From an uncultured Verrucomicrobiota bacterium (GTDB lineage Bacteria > Verrucomicrobiota > Verrucomicrobiia > Verrucomicrobiales > Verrucomicrobiaceae): a stretch of 64,000 nt of DNA. Below are positions 25,794 through 35,000 of the stretch, one piece after another; positions within the stretch are counted from its first letter, which is position 1, and each line of letters begins with the position of its first letter. The notes below the pieces were generated by a model that ran no database searches, was not told where the DNA came from, and was given only the letters and a program-made list of their open reading frames with translations. The position numbers were made by a program, and so were the translations under genes. The DNA lies in the NCBI GenBank assembly GCA_903838675.1, contig CAILZI010000045.1, forward strand, positions 1 through 64,000, read 5' to 3'.

Positions 25794-26438
25794 ATGATAG
25801 ATTTCGTCCTGCACATCGACAAACACCTGCAAACCTTCGCTCAGGATCACGGTGCGCTGATCTATGGTCTGCTCTTTGCCATTGTCTTTTGCGAGACCGG
25901 CCTGGTGGTCATGCCATTTCTGCCGGGAGATTCGCTGCTGTTTGCCGTGGGTGCCCTTTCCGCCCAGGGACTCATTCGTATCGAGTTCATCATTCCCCTG
26001 CTGATGTGCGCCGCCATCATCGGTGACAATCTGAACTACTGGATCGGCCGCAAAGCAGGTGGCTGGATCGTGAACCAGCGCTGGTTCAAGCGCGACTACC
26101 TCGCGAAGACCGAGGCCTTCTTCGTCAAACATGGCGGCAAGGCCATCATTCTCGCACGCTTCGTGCCCATCGTGCGCACCTTCGCCCCCTTCACTGCCGG
26201 CTTTGGCCGTATGGATTACCGTCGCTTCCTTTGCTACAGCCTCGGCGGTGGCCTGGTCTGGGTGCTGAGCTTCAGCATCGCGGGCTACTTCCTCGGCAGC
26301 ATCCCGATCATCAAGAACAACCTCAAGCTCGTCTTCATTCTCATCATCGTCGTCTCCATGCTGCCCATCGTTTTTGAAGTGCTCAAGCACCGCGCCGAGG
26401 CGAAAAGGGCGCAGGCGGAGAAGGATGGTAAAGCTTAA
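25794..26438 (+). CDS. DedA family membrane protein
   Basis: The product is 214 residues from ATG 25794; a frame from 25746 would add an unlikely 16-residue polar lead. DedA (SNARE-associated/VTT) proteins are inner-membrane lipid scramblases or transporters. Marks are FCETGLVVMPFLPGDSLLF, then GDNLNYWIGRKAG, FFVKHGGKAIILARFVPIVR and TAGFGRMDYRRF; the arginine and proline in RFVPIVRTFAP are typical of functional members. About five membrane segments are predictable, and the C-terminus is short and charged. It stands alone between two terminators or convergent genes. Confidence 0.93.
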   Translation: MIDFVLHIDKHLQTFAQDHGALIYGLLFAIVFCETGLVVMPFLPGDSLLFAVGALSAQGLIRIEFIIPLLMCAAIIGDNLNYWIGRKAGGWIVNQRWFKRDYLAKTEAFFVKHGGKAIILARFVPIVRTFAPFTAGFGRMDYRRFLCYSLGGGLVWVLSFSIAGYFLGSIPIIKNNLKLVFILIIVVSMLPIVFEVLKHRAEAKRAQAEKDGKA

Positions 26439-26478
26439 TCCTGACTACGGCACCCGCGCTCCCGCGCCCGGATTGATG

Positions 26479-26928
26479 TTATAGCGCTGAGCTCCTCCCC
26501 CCCCCGGGCACATACACCGGCTGCGTCGGAAGACTGCCCATGGAGCCCCGGCCATAGTTGTACCCAGGAACCGCCATGCCGGGATAGACCGGCATGCTGC
26601 CAATGGTCTGGTAGCTCTGCACCCCGCCGTACGCGTTGATGACTCCACTCGAACTGCGGCTGCCGAAGGGGCCCACCACATTCTGCTGGTACATGAACTG
26701 GTTGCCCTGCGGCATGGCCGTCGGTCCCGAACCGGGTGCATACCCTCCACGCGGCACGGGAGCGCCGCTGCTGCCTGCCATGCTGGCGATGCTTGGAGCT
26801 AGGCTGGGTGTGGCACGGCCGGGCGAGCTGGAAGGGTAATAATAACTCGAACCATCCCCCCTCGGCGCGCTGCCACAAGCGCCCAGCAGAAGTACCGGCA
26901 GCGCCAGCACGCAGAGTCGTGTTTTCAT
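26479..26928 (-). CDS. glycine/serine-rich small lipoprotein
   Basis: The 149-residue product has a lipobox LLGAC after MKTRLCVLALPVLL. The mature part is Gly/Ser/Pro/Tyr-rich and looks disordered. A run of nine C bases (26497-26505) falls just before the stop. In the present frame the end is GGGRSSAL. After slippage by one or two bases, a different end (GAQRYNINPGAGARVP) would be read to a stop at 26445. The alternative end looks more like an authentic C-terminus, so a sequencing or natural slip is possible. Divergent from upp. Confidence 0.65.
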   Translation of the reverse strand: MKTRLCVLALPVLLLGACGSAPRGDGSSYYYPSSSPGRATPSLAPSIASMAGSSGAPVPRGGYAPGSGPTAMPQGNQFMYQQNVVGPFGSRSSSGVINAYGGVQSYQTIGSMPVYPGMAVPGYNYGRGSMGSLPTQPVYVPGGGRSSAL

Positions 26929-27005
26929 TCCTGCATGGTATCATGAACGTCAACCCGGTGGTGGAAAACTTTGCCAGCACGGGCAAAAGCGGCAGAATGC
27001 CCGGC

Positions 27006-27629
27006 ATGCAGCCCGTTGTCGTTGTTCAGCACCCCTTGGCGCAGTGCCATCTCGCCGCCATTCGTGCCGTCGGCACACCATCCCATGAGTTTCGGCGGCA
27101 CCTAAACCATCTCGCACGCCTGCTGTTCATCGAAGCCACCCGTGACCTTCCAGTATGCGAGATCAGCGTGCAGACCCCGCTTAAACAAACCCTTGGCGCA
27201 CAGCTTGCGCGCCCGCTCGTCTGCGTGCCCATTCTGCGCGCCGGCCTGGGTTTGTTGGATGGCATTCTGCCGCTCGTGCCTGACGCAGTTGTCGCTCATG
27301 TGGGCATCAAGCGAAACGAGGAAACGGCCATGCCGCATGCCTACTATGCGAACCTTCCCTCCAATCTCTCTGCCGCAGATGTGTTCCTGCTGGACCCCAT
27401 GCTCGCCACCGGCGGCAGCGCCTGCGAGGCCGCACGACAGCTCAAGGAAGCCGGTGCCATGCGCATCACCATGGTCTGCGTGGTGAGCTGCCCGGAGGGA
27501 CTTGCTGCGATGAAGCTCGCCCATCCGGATGTGGCCATCGTCACCGCCGCCATTGATGCCGGTCTCAATGACAAATGCTACATCGTCCCCGGCCTCGGCG
27601 ATGCCGGAGACCGCTACTTCGGCACCTGA
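27006..27629 (+). CDS. upp: uracil phosphoribosyltransferase
   Basis: The enzyme salvages uracil, forming UMP from uracil and PRPP. The 207 residues from ATG 27006 match the E. coli enzyme length, and the N-terminus PVVVVQHPLAQCHLAAIR aligns with the family start. Farther-upstream starts (26943, 26997) would add residues with no counterpart. Marks are VPILRAGLGLLDG, KRNEETAMPHAYY, the PRPP loop DPMLATGGSA and the C-terminal PGLGDAGDRYFGT that binds uracil. It is cytoplasmic and monocistronic or grouped with the following phosphoesterase, 55 bases away. Confidence 0.97.
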   Translation: MQPVVVVQHPLAQCHLAAIRAVGTPSHEFRRHLNHLARLLFIEATRDLPVCEISVQTPLKQTLGAQLARPLVCVPILRAGLGLLDGILPLVPDAVVAHVGIKRNEETAMPHAYYANLPSNLSAADVFLLDPMLATGGSACEAARQLKEAGAMRITMVCVVSCPEGLAAMKLAHPDVAIVTAAIDAGLNDKCYIVPGLGDAGDRYFGT

Positions 27630-27684
27630 AGTTTGCCTTCTTCCGCACGCACGATCCGGCCTCTGAACAGCGTTCTAATTTCCC

Positions 27685-28611
27685 ATGCCCATCACCCTGC
27701 CCCCTCTCTCCCGCCGCAACTTTCTGCAGCACGGCACCGCCGCTGCCTTGGGCTCGTTCGCCAGTCAGCTTCCCGCGCTGGAGATTCCTGAGCAGACCTG
27801 GGTGCTGTTTTCCGACCCCCACATCGCCGAGGACGAGGCCCTCGTCGCACGCGGCGCCTGCATGGCGGAAAACCTGCGCCGCTGCGCCAATCAGGTGCTC
27901 AAGATCGGCCAGAAGCCCTTCGGCCTCATCGTCAATGGTGACTGCGCCTACCTCGAAGGCAAATCGGAGGACTACGTCACCTTCACCCACTGCATTCAGG
28001 CGCTGCGCGAGCAGTCCATTCAGATTCACTGCACGCTCGGCAACCACGACCATCGCAACAACTTCCTCAACGTCATCATCGGCCCGCCGCCACCCAACGC
28101 CGAGCGCCCGATGAACGTGCCGGACAAGCATGTGGCCACCGTCACCAGCGCCCAGGTGAACTGGATTCTTCTCGACTCGCTCGACCTCGTGAACAAAACC
28201 CCCGGCATGCTGGGCGAGCCCCAGCTCGTGTGGATCGAGCGCGAGCTGCGCAACGCGCCCAACAAGCCCACCTTCATCGTGGCGCATCACAATCCCATGC
28301 AGCCCAGCATGGATGACAAGGGCAAAGGCGGCTGCCTCCAGGACAGCAACGCCCTCTTCGATCTCCTCGCCTCCTATCCCAAAGTGCAGGGCTACATTTA
28401 CGGCCACACGCACACCTGGCAGAAAACGAAGCACGAAAAGACCGGCCTCCCGCTCATCAATCTGCCCCCCGTCGCCTACGTCTTCGATCCCGCTCGTCCC
28501 AACGGCTGGGTCATCGTCCGCATCAATTCAGAGCGCGCCGAGTTCGAACTGCGGGCGCTCAATCCCGCGCATGAGCAGCACGGGCAGAAGCATGTGATCA
28601 AATTCGTGTAG
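27685..28611 (+). CDS. Tat-exported calcineurin-like metallophosphoesterase
   Basis: The 308-residue protein has a twin-arginine signal (SRRNFLQHGTAAALGS) and the five metallophosphoesterase motifs in order: SDPHI, VNGDC, LGNHDH, VAHHNP and YGHTHTW. It should use a dinuclear metal centre and act outside the cytoplasm after folding inside. Substrate (phosphodiester or phosphomonoester) cannot be read. It is convergent with the PUR-domain gene, 5 bases between stops. Confidence 0.92.
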   Translation: MPITLPPLSRRNFLQHGTAAALGSFASQLPALEIPEQTWVLFSDPHIAEDEALVARGACMAENLRRCANQVLKIGQKPFGLIVNGDCAYLEGKSEDYVTFTHCIQALREQSIQIHCTLGNHDHRNNFLNVIIGPPPPNAERPMNVPDKHVATVTSAQVNWILLDSLDLVNKTPGMLGEPQLVWIERELRNAPNKPTFIVAHHNPMQPSMDDKGKGGCLQDSNALFDLLASYPKVQGYIYGHTHTWQKTKHEKTGLPLINLPPVAYVFDPARPNGWVIVRINSERAEFELRALNPAHEQHGQKHVIKFV

Positions 28612-28616
28612 CGAAC

Positions 28617-28859
28617 TCACTCATCGACACCCGCGGCGTCCAGAGTGCGCATCATCGCATCCAGGAACTCCTGCGCGGCGTCGATGGGCAGAATGATCGT
28701 GTCACGTCGCCCACGAACATCCTCGGTGATCTTGATAAATTTGCCGCGTTCGTTCTCCTTGAGATCGAGGAAAAATATTTTCCGATCCGTGACAATTTTT
28801 TCTGAATGCAGCGGCGGATTGGGCGGACGCCGTTCGTCTTCAAATTCTGTGTTCCTCAT
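28617..28859 (-). CDS. PUR-domain nucleic-acid-binding protein (DUF3276)
   Basis: This 80-residue PUR-family protein contains RKIFFLDLKENERGKFIKI, TEDVRGRRDTIILP and a C-terminal helix, like the Borrelia DNA/RNA-binding regulator BpuR. It probably binds single-stranded nucleic acid as a dimer. The start at 28859 is decided by a strong ribosome binding site (GGAGG, 8 bases before ATG); an ATG at 28874 lies upstream of that site. A near-consensus promoter lies about 50 bases upstream. Confidence 0.92.
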   Translation of the reverse strand: MRNTEFEDERRPPNPPLHSEKIVTDRKIFFLDLKENERGKFIKITEDVRGRRDTIILPIDAAQEFLDAMMRTLDAAGVDE

Positions 28860-28910
28860 GCCGGTAACCTCCACTGACTGACGATTCTGTTCTGGGTGAA
28901 TTTGAGGCCG

Positions 28911-28938
28911 ATTCTAGGAGCAGCGCCGGGGTTGTCAA
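28911..28938 (-). promoter_or_regulatory. sigma70 promoter of PUR-domain gene
   Basis: On the minus strand a perfect TTGACA (28938-28933) is followed after 16 bases by TAGAAT (28916-28911). It predicts a short leader of roughly 45 bases before the GGAGG-preceded ATG. This is the best promoter in the window. Confidence 0.72.
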
Positions 28939-29204
28939 CGCTTCTCGCGGCCAGATGCAGGGCCGTAGAGCCCATCTGACCGACCGCTCCTGCCTCAAAA
29001 TCACCGCGTAATCATCACCGTGACAACCTCTTGCCCGTCATTCCTGCGATCCACATCGGCTTCGATGATCGGTATTTTCTTTATGCCGTCGAGTGCATGT
29101 GGCTTGGTGGCGCTAAATGCATTGAAGACGAACTGCGAAATTGTAATCGCCTTCCCACGGGTCAGTTGCTTATATCGCGCATCACACCCGCCAGCCCATT
29201 CAAC
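28939..29204. other. intergenic region before YqiJ-like gene
   Basis: With the PUR promoter region (from 28860) this is about 345 bases without a supported gene. It must contain the promoter for the rightward YqiJ-flotillin-ATPase unit. No good -35/-10 pair is visible, and no strong hairpin or RNA gene was recognised. Confidence 0.45.
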
Positions 29205-29867
29205 GTGTCCGAACTCTTTCAAGCCGCCATCGAGCCGCACCAGCTTTTGCTTTCGCTGCTCCTGACCTTGGTGGTTTTTTACTGGCTTTTGGTTCTGCTC
29301 GGCGCTTTGGATTTTGACTCCGACCTGCCGGACGATCTGGGTGCCGATGGCACTGATCATGGCCACACTGGTGCAGCACACACCCACGGCATGAGCACTG
29401 GCGGTGCCTGGCTGGCCACGGGTCGCTTCTTCGGCTTCTCGCAGGTGCCGCTGGTGGTCTGGCTCAGCTTCCTGATCCTCTTTCTCTGGTTCGGCTCACT
29501 CGTGCTCAATGAATGGTACAATCAGGCTGGCGGCTTGCTGCAGGCCTTCTGGCTCCTGCTGCCCAACCTCCTTGGCAGCCTCATCATGACCAAGCTCGTC
29601 ACCTTTCCCGTCGCCAAGCTCTTCAAAGCCATGGGCGATGCCGACTCCGAAGCCGAGGAAGTCATCGGGCGCATCGGGGTCATCACCTCCACGGAGGCGG
29701 ATGCCTCCTACGGTCAGCTGGAAATCACCACCACCAATGTGCCCCTTCTGATCAATGTCCGCACCCAGCCGGATGCTGCCCCGCTGAAACGCGGCGACTC
29801 CGCCAAAGTCACCGCCGCCGGCCCCGACAACATTTTTTACCTGATCGAACCCGCTCCTCAGAACTAA
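29205..29867 (+). CDS. YqiJ-like membrane protein with OB-fold tail
   Basis: The product is 220 residues from GTG 29205. The in-frame lead from 29031 lacks coding character and membrane topology. Two to three membrane segments (LLLSLLLTLVVFYWLLVLLG near 14-33; VVWLSFLILFLWFGSLVLN near 85-103; LLQAFWLLLPNLLGSLIM) are followed by an NfeD/YqiJ-type OB domain (EEVIGRIGVITSTEADASYGQLEI). An HGHTGAAHTHG stretch near residue 47 is histidine-rich. YqiJ-family proteins precede flotillins and probably help them assemble in the membrane; the flotillin gene follows 27 bases later. Confidence 0.83.
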   Translation: MSELFQAAIEPHQLLLSLLLTLVVFYWLLVLLGALDFDSDLPDDLGADGTDHGHTGAAHTHGMSTGGAWLATGRFFGFSQVPLVVWLSFLILFLWFGSLVLNEWYNQAGGLLQAFWLLLPNLLGSLIMTKLVTFPVAKLFKAMGDADSEAEEVIGRIGVITSTEADASYGQLEITTTNVPLLINVRTQPDAAPLKRGDSAKVTAAGPDNIFYLIEPAPQN

Positions 29868-29894
29868 CCCACCACTTTTTCACCCAACCCGCTC

Positions 29895-31979
29895 ATGACC
29901 TCATCCCTCCCCCTCGCTCTCCTCCTCGAAGGCAGTCTTCTTGTCGGAGTCATCATCATCGGCATTTTTCTCGGCATCCTCATCCTGTTCTCGCGGTTCT
30001 TCCGCAAGGTGCAGCAGGGCCAGGCCATCGTCCGCAACGGCATCGGCGGCACCAAAGTGACCTTCAATGGCATGATCGTCATCCCCGTGGCCCATCATTC
30101 CGAGCACATGGACATCTCGGTGAAGCGCATTGAAATCGAGCGCAAAGCCCAGGAAGGACTCATCTGCAAAGACAACCTGCGCGCCGACATCAAGGTCGCT
30201 TTCTTCGTCCGTGTGAACAAGACACCGGAAGATGTGCTGCGCGTCGCCCAGAGCATCGGCTGTGCCCGTGCCAGCACCGTGGACACCATCCGCGTGCTGT
30301 TTGACGCCAAGTTTTCCGAAGCGCTCAAAACCGTGGGCAAACGTTTCGAATTCGTTCAGCTCTACAACGAACGTGATCATTTCAAAAGCGAGATCCTCAA
30401 AGTCATCGGCACCGACCTGAACGGCTTCACCCTCGACGACTGCGCCATCGACTTCCTCGAACAAACGCAGCTCGAAAACCTCGATCCGGACAACATTCTC
30501 GATGCCGAGGGCATCAAGAAGATCACCGAGCTCACCGCCATCCAGGCCAAGCTCTCCAACAACATCCAGCGCGACAAAGAAAAAGTCATCAAGCAGCAGG
30601 ACGTGCAGGCCCGTGAGGCCATCCTCGAACTCGAACGTCAGCTCGCCGAAACCGAGTCGAAGCAGAAACGCGACGTCGAAAGCGTCCGTGCCCGCGAAAC
30701 GGCCGAAATGATGAAGGTGCAGGAAGAGGAGCGCCTCAAAGCCGAGCGCGCCAAGATCAGCGCCGACGAAGAAATCGCCGTCGCCACGCAGAACAAAGAC
30801 CGCCAGGTCATCGTGGCCCAGCGCAACAAAGAGCGCACCGACGCCGTCGAAATCGAACGCGTCACGCGTGATCGCGATCTCGAGATCATCGACCGCGAGC
30901 GCATCACCACGCTGAAGGCCATCGAGAAGGAGAAGGCTGTCGAAGTGGAAAAGAAGAACATTCAGGAGGTCATCAAAGACCGCGTGGCTCTGGAAAAAAC
31001 CGTCGTCGTCGAGCAGCAGAAGATGAAGGACACCGAAGCCTTCGCCACCGCCGACCGCGAGAAGCAGGTCGCGCTCACCAACGCCGAGAAAAACGCTCAG
31101 GAGCAGCTCATCCAGAAGATCAAAGAAGCCGAAGCCCACAAGCAGGCCGCGCAGCTCGCCGCCGAGCAGGCCGCCTTCACCGCCATCAAAGCCGCTGAGG
31201 CCGCCAAACAGGCTGCGGAGCTTCACGCTCAGGAATTGCTCACCCTCGCCGAAGCTCGTCAGGAGTCCGCCTCCAAAGATGCTGCCGCCGAGAAATCTCT
31301 TGCCGAAGGTCGCACCGCCAGCTCCGCCGCCATCGGTCTCGGAGAAGCCCAGGTCCTGCTCGCCAAGGCCGAAGCCTCGCAGAAACAGGGCGCCGCAGAT
31401 GCCGAAGTCACGCAGCTCAAACTCGCTGCCGAAGCCGATGGCATCACCAAGAAGGCCCAGGCCATGAAGCTGCTCGAAAACGCCGGACGCGAACACGAGG
31501 AGTTCAAGCTCACCCTCGACAAGGAGAAAGCTATCGAGCTCGCGCAGATCAACATCCAGAAAGACATCGCCGCCGCCCAGGCCAACGTCCTTGGCGAGGC
31601 CATGAAATCCGCCAAGATCGAAATCATCGGCGGTGAAAGCCAGTTCTTCGACAAGATCACCACCGCCATCGGCAACGCCCGCGCCATCGACCGCATGGTC
31701 GAAGGCAGCCGCACGCTCACCGACGTGAAGGAAACCTTCTTCAACGGCGACCCGGACTACTTCAAAGCCCAGCTCAAAAACATCATCGATCAGTTCGGCC
31801 TCACCTCCGAAGACACCAAGAACCTCACCCTCAGCGCCCTCTTCGGCAAACTCATCGGCCTCAATCCCGACTCCACCACCTTGAATAAACTCACCACCAT
31901 GATCGGTGCGGCCTCCCGCTTCGGCCTCACCGAGCAAACCGTCAGCGGTCTGCTATCAGCCAAGGCGGCGAAGAAGTGA
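29895..31979 (+). CDS. flotillin (YqiK-like SPFH protein)
   Basis: A 694-residue membrane-scaffold protein. One N-terminal membrane segment (about 10-34) is followed by the SPFH domain (IVRNGIGGTKVTFNGMIVIP, then VKRIEIERKAQEGLICKDNL and FDAKFSEALKTVGKRFEF). A very long Glu/Ala/Lys-rich coiled coil (about 215-570) precedes a C-terminal oligomerisation part (EAMKSAKIEIIGGESQFFDK). Flotillins organise membrane microdomains in bacteria. It is co-oriented with the YqiJ-like gene upstream and the giant AAA+ gene 108 bases downstream, forming a likely functional triad. Confidence 0.93.
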   Translation: MTSSLPLALLLEGSLLVGVIIIGIFLGILILFSRFFRKVQQGQAIVRNGIGGTKVTFNGMIVIPVAHHSEHMDISVKRIEIERKAQEGLICKDNLRADIKVAFFVRVNKTPEDVLRVAQSIGCARASTVDTIRVLFDAKFSEALKTVGKRFEFVQLYNERDHFKSEILKVIGTDLNGFTLDDCAIDFLEQTQLENLDPDNILDAEGIKKITELTAIQAKLSNNIQRDKEKVIKQQDVQAREAILELERQLAETESKQKRDVESVRARETAEMMKVQEEERLKAERAKISADEEIAVATQNKDRQVIVAQRNKERTDAVEIERVTRDRDLEIIDRERITTLKAIEKEKAVEVEKKNIQEVIKDRVALEKTVVVEQQKMKDTEAFATADREKQVALTNAEKNAQEQLIQKIKEAEAHKQAAQLAAEQAAFTAIKAAEAAKQAAELHAQELLTLAEARQESASKDAAAEKSLAEGRTASSAAIGLGEAQVLLAKAEASQKQGAADAEVTQLKLAAEADGITKKAQAMKLLENAGREHEEFKLTLDKEKAIELAQINIQKDIAAAQANVLGEAMKSAKIEIIGGESQFFDKITTAIGNARAIDRMVEGSRTLTDVKETFFNGDPDYFKAQLKNIIDQFGLTSEDTKNLTLSALFGKLIGLNPDSTTLNKLTTMIGAASRFGLTEQTVSGLLSAKAAKK

Positions 31980-32087
31980 TCTGATGAAACCTGAAGCTCA
32001 TGCTGTGCAACATATCGCGGAGTCTCCTGGCAAGGCCATTTGGACGTCCCTCGCGATAGGTATGTCAGCTCTCATAGATCTGCTTGG

Positions 32088-35000
32088 ATGACAATGGCTG
32101 ACCCTGCACCATCTCCCCAACCTTCCCCGCAGCTCGAAGCCGGCGCTTACGAGGTCATCCGCCAGCGCCTCAACAAGCACGGCGCGGAACTCCAACGGCG
32201 TCTCGATCTCCTCAACACCGACCGCAAAGCGGAGTTCGGCGGCATCGAGACGGCGCTCCTGGCCACCTCACGGCTGACGACAGAAAACAACTGCGTGCCG
32301 CGCGATCTCGCCGCCATCGGGCCGCACCGTTTCTTGTTTGGTTACAACGTCCACCTTGGACTGCGCAGCACCATGCGCATCGAGGACGTGTTTGCGGTCT
32401 ATGATTATCACGCCGCAGATCACAGCTTCCATCCGAACAAGGACGGCCTGCTTTCTGATCCTCAGTTCGTCGAGGACTTCGCCTACCTCTACAACTACTA
32501 CAAGCACGCCTCCTTCCTGAAGTTCCACCGCATCGGCCCGCATCTCTATCTGGGCTTTCAGGTCGGCCAGCGCGCCACGGAGGTGAAGACCTTCAAGTGG
32601 CTCGTGGATGATGACAAGGGCACGCTCAAATACCTCGGCAATCGCAGCGACCACGAATTCGTCTTCCCCACGCCGCAGGAGTTTGAATGGAAGCGCGCGA
32701 CGCGGGACATGTACATCAACGGCACCCACCCGCACATCAGCATCGAGGACCGTGTCTTCGTCGAGACCATCGGCGGCGACCTCACCGTGAAGGTGGAAAA
32801 CAACACCGACACCGGCCGCGGCATCTACAGCGAGCCCGTCGAGAACAGAGACCAGACGCTCGACGATGCCGAAGTGTACTACGCCATCGTCGGCAGCCTC
32901 ATCCTGCTCAAACTCCTCCCCTACCAGGAGAAAACATGGCGGCATCTCGTCTTCAACGAGCGCACGCGTCAGGCGCATCGCATCGACAGCATCGCCGAGA
33001 GCTGCGTCATCCTCCCGGACGATCACGGCATCCTCTTCCCGCACGGCTACGTGCTGCAAACGGGCGAAGTGCGCCGCTTTGAGACCGGCCTGCCTCCGAT
33101 GCGTTTCGAGAAACGCATCCCCGCCGCAAATGGTGAGGACACGCTCTTTGTCTTCAGCCATCTCGAGAGCGGCTCCTACCTCCTGCTCAGCTACAATCTC
33201 ATCACGCAGAGCGTTGCCACGCCGCAGCCCTGCCATGGCTTCAGCCTCTTCCCCAGCGGCGAGCTCGTGCTCTTCGAAGCCGATGCCGAACCGCGCAAAC
33301 ACCACGTCATCCAGGTCTGGCGCACGCCCTTCGTTTCCGCCGATGTCAGCGAAGCCAAGTCCTCGCAGACCTTCCTCAGCAAGATCGGCAACGCCGAAAT
33401 CGTCCGCGCCATGGCCGAGTGCCAGGGCGTGCTCACGCTTCTTGGCAAAGACGATTCCTTCTCCGGTCTCTACGTCGAACTCTCCCGCTCCTGCGGCGGC
33501 ATTGCCGACAGCTATTTCTGGGTCGGGAGCGCAGAGACCCACGATCTCAAAAGCATCCTCGTCGAGATCAAGACCACCGCCGAAGCCGCTCTGGGCGAAT
33601 TCGAAAAAGTACGCCGCATGCGCAAAACTGCGGCAGACCAGACCGCCACGCTGCAAGAGAAAGCACAGAAAGCTCTCGGGGCCGCCGCCAACACCGATCC
33701 CACCGATATCCTCGGCTTCGTCCAGCTTCTCACTTCCCTGCGTGAACTGCGCGGCCAGATCATCGCCCTGCGCGATGTGCGCTACACCGACGCCGCCGAG
33801 ATCGACCGCATGGACAAGACGGTGGCGGAAGGCGCGGACAAACTCTCCGCGAAGTGCGTCACCTTCCTGCTCAAGCCGGAATCGCTGGATCCCTACCGCA
33901 AACAGATCGCCGAGCAGCAGGCCCGTGTACCCGTCTTGGCCAAAGTCACCGAAGCTCAGACCGTCGAAGAAGCCCTCGCCAAATCGAGCAGCGAACTCGA
34001 AATGCTCACCGCGATTGTCAGCGGCCTCAAGATCGAAGACGCCACCGAGACCACGCGCATCATCGAAGGCATCTCCACGCTTTTTGCTCAGCTCAATCAA
34101 GTGCGCAGCGTCTTGCGCAACAAACGCAATGACCTCGCCAAGACCGAAGGCGCGGCACAGTTCCAGGCCCAGCTCAGTCTGCTCAGCCAGAGCGTGCTGA
34201 ACTACCTCGAAGTCGCGACCACACCGGAGAAGTGCGATGAATCCCTCACCCGCGTGCTCGTGCAGATCGAGGAGATGGAGACACGCTTCTCCGACTTCGA
34301 TGACTACGCGGCCGAGCTGATCAAGAAGCGCGAAGAGGTGCAGACCGCTTTCGAGTCCCGCCGCCAGAGTCTCAGCGATGCCTTGAACCGCCGCTGCAGC
34401 AGCCTCGGCCAGTCCGCCGAACGCATTCTCACCAGCATCCGCAATCGCCTCTCAAACTTCGCCAAGCCCGAGGAAGTTCACGCCTGGCTCGCCGCAGATG
34501 CCATGGTCGCCAAGCTGCGCGATCTCATCGAAGAACTGCGCAAGCTCGGCGACAGCGTCCGCGCCGACGAACTCCAAACCCGCCTCAAGACCGTCCAGCA
34601 GGATTCCTTGAAGCAAATCCGCGATAAATCGGAAATCTTCGTGGCTGGCGGCGATCTCATCCAGCTCGGCCAGCATCAGTTCAGCGTGAACAAGCAGCCG
34701 CTGGAGCTGACCATCCTCCCCCGCGACGGCACGCTCGCCTATCACCTCACCGGCACCCGCTTCTTCGAAACTGTCGAAAACCCAGCACTCGAAACACAAC
34801 GCAGCGTGTGGGACCAGGCCGTCGTCTCAGAAAATGCAGACGTCTATCGCGCCGAATACCTCGCTTGGCAGATGCTCAAAGCCGGTGCAGGCGATGACGT
34901 GGCAACCTTCATGGCGCAGCGCTACAACGAAGGCTACACCAAAGGGGTGCATGATCACGATGCCGCGCTGCTGCTGAAACCGCTGCGCGAGATGCAGAAG

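Noticed and set aside
29901..31937. 678-residue frame antisense to the flotillin gene
   Set aside because: Its Phe/Leu/Gly/Asp-rich text is the complement of Glu/Ala/Lys coiled-coil codons.
32268..34100. 610-residue frame antisense to the giant ATPase
   Set aside because: High GC at third positions leaves the opposite strand open; no motif supports it.
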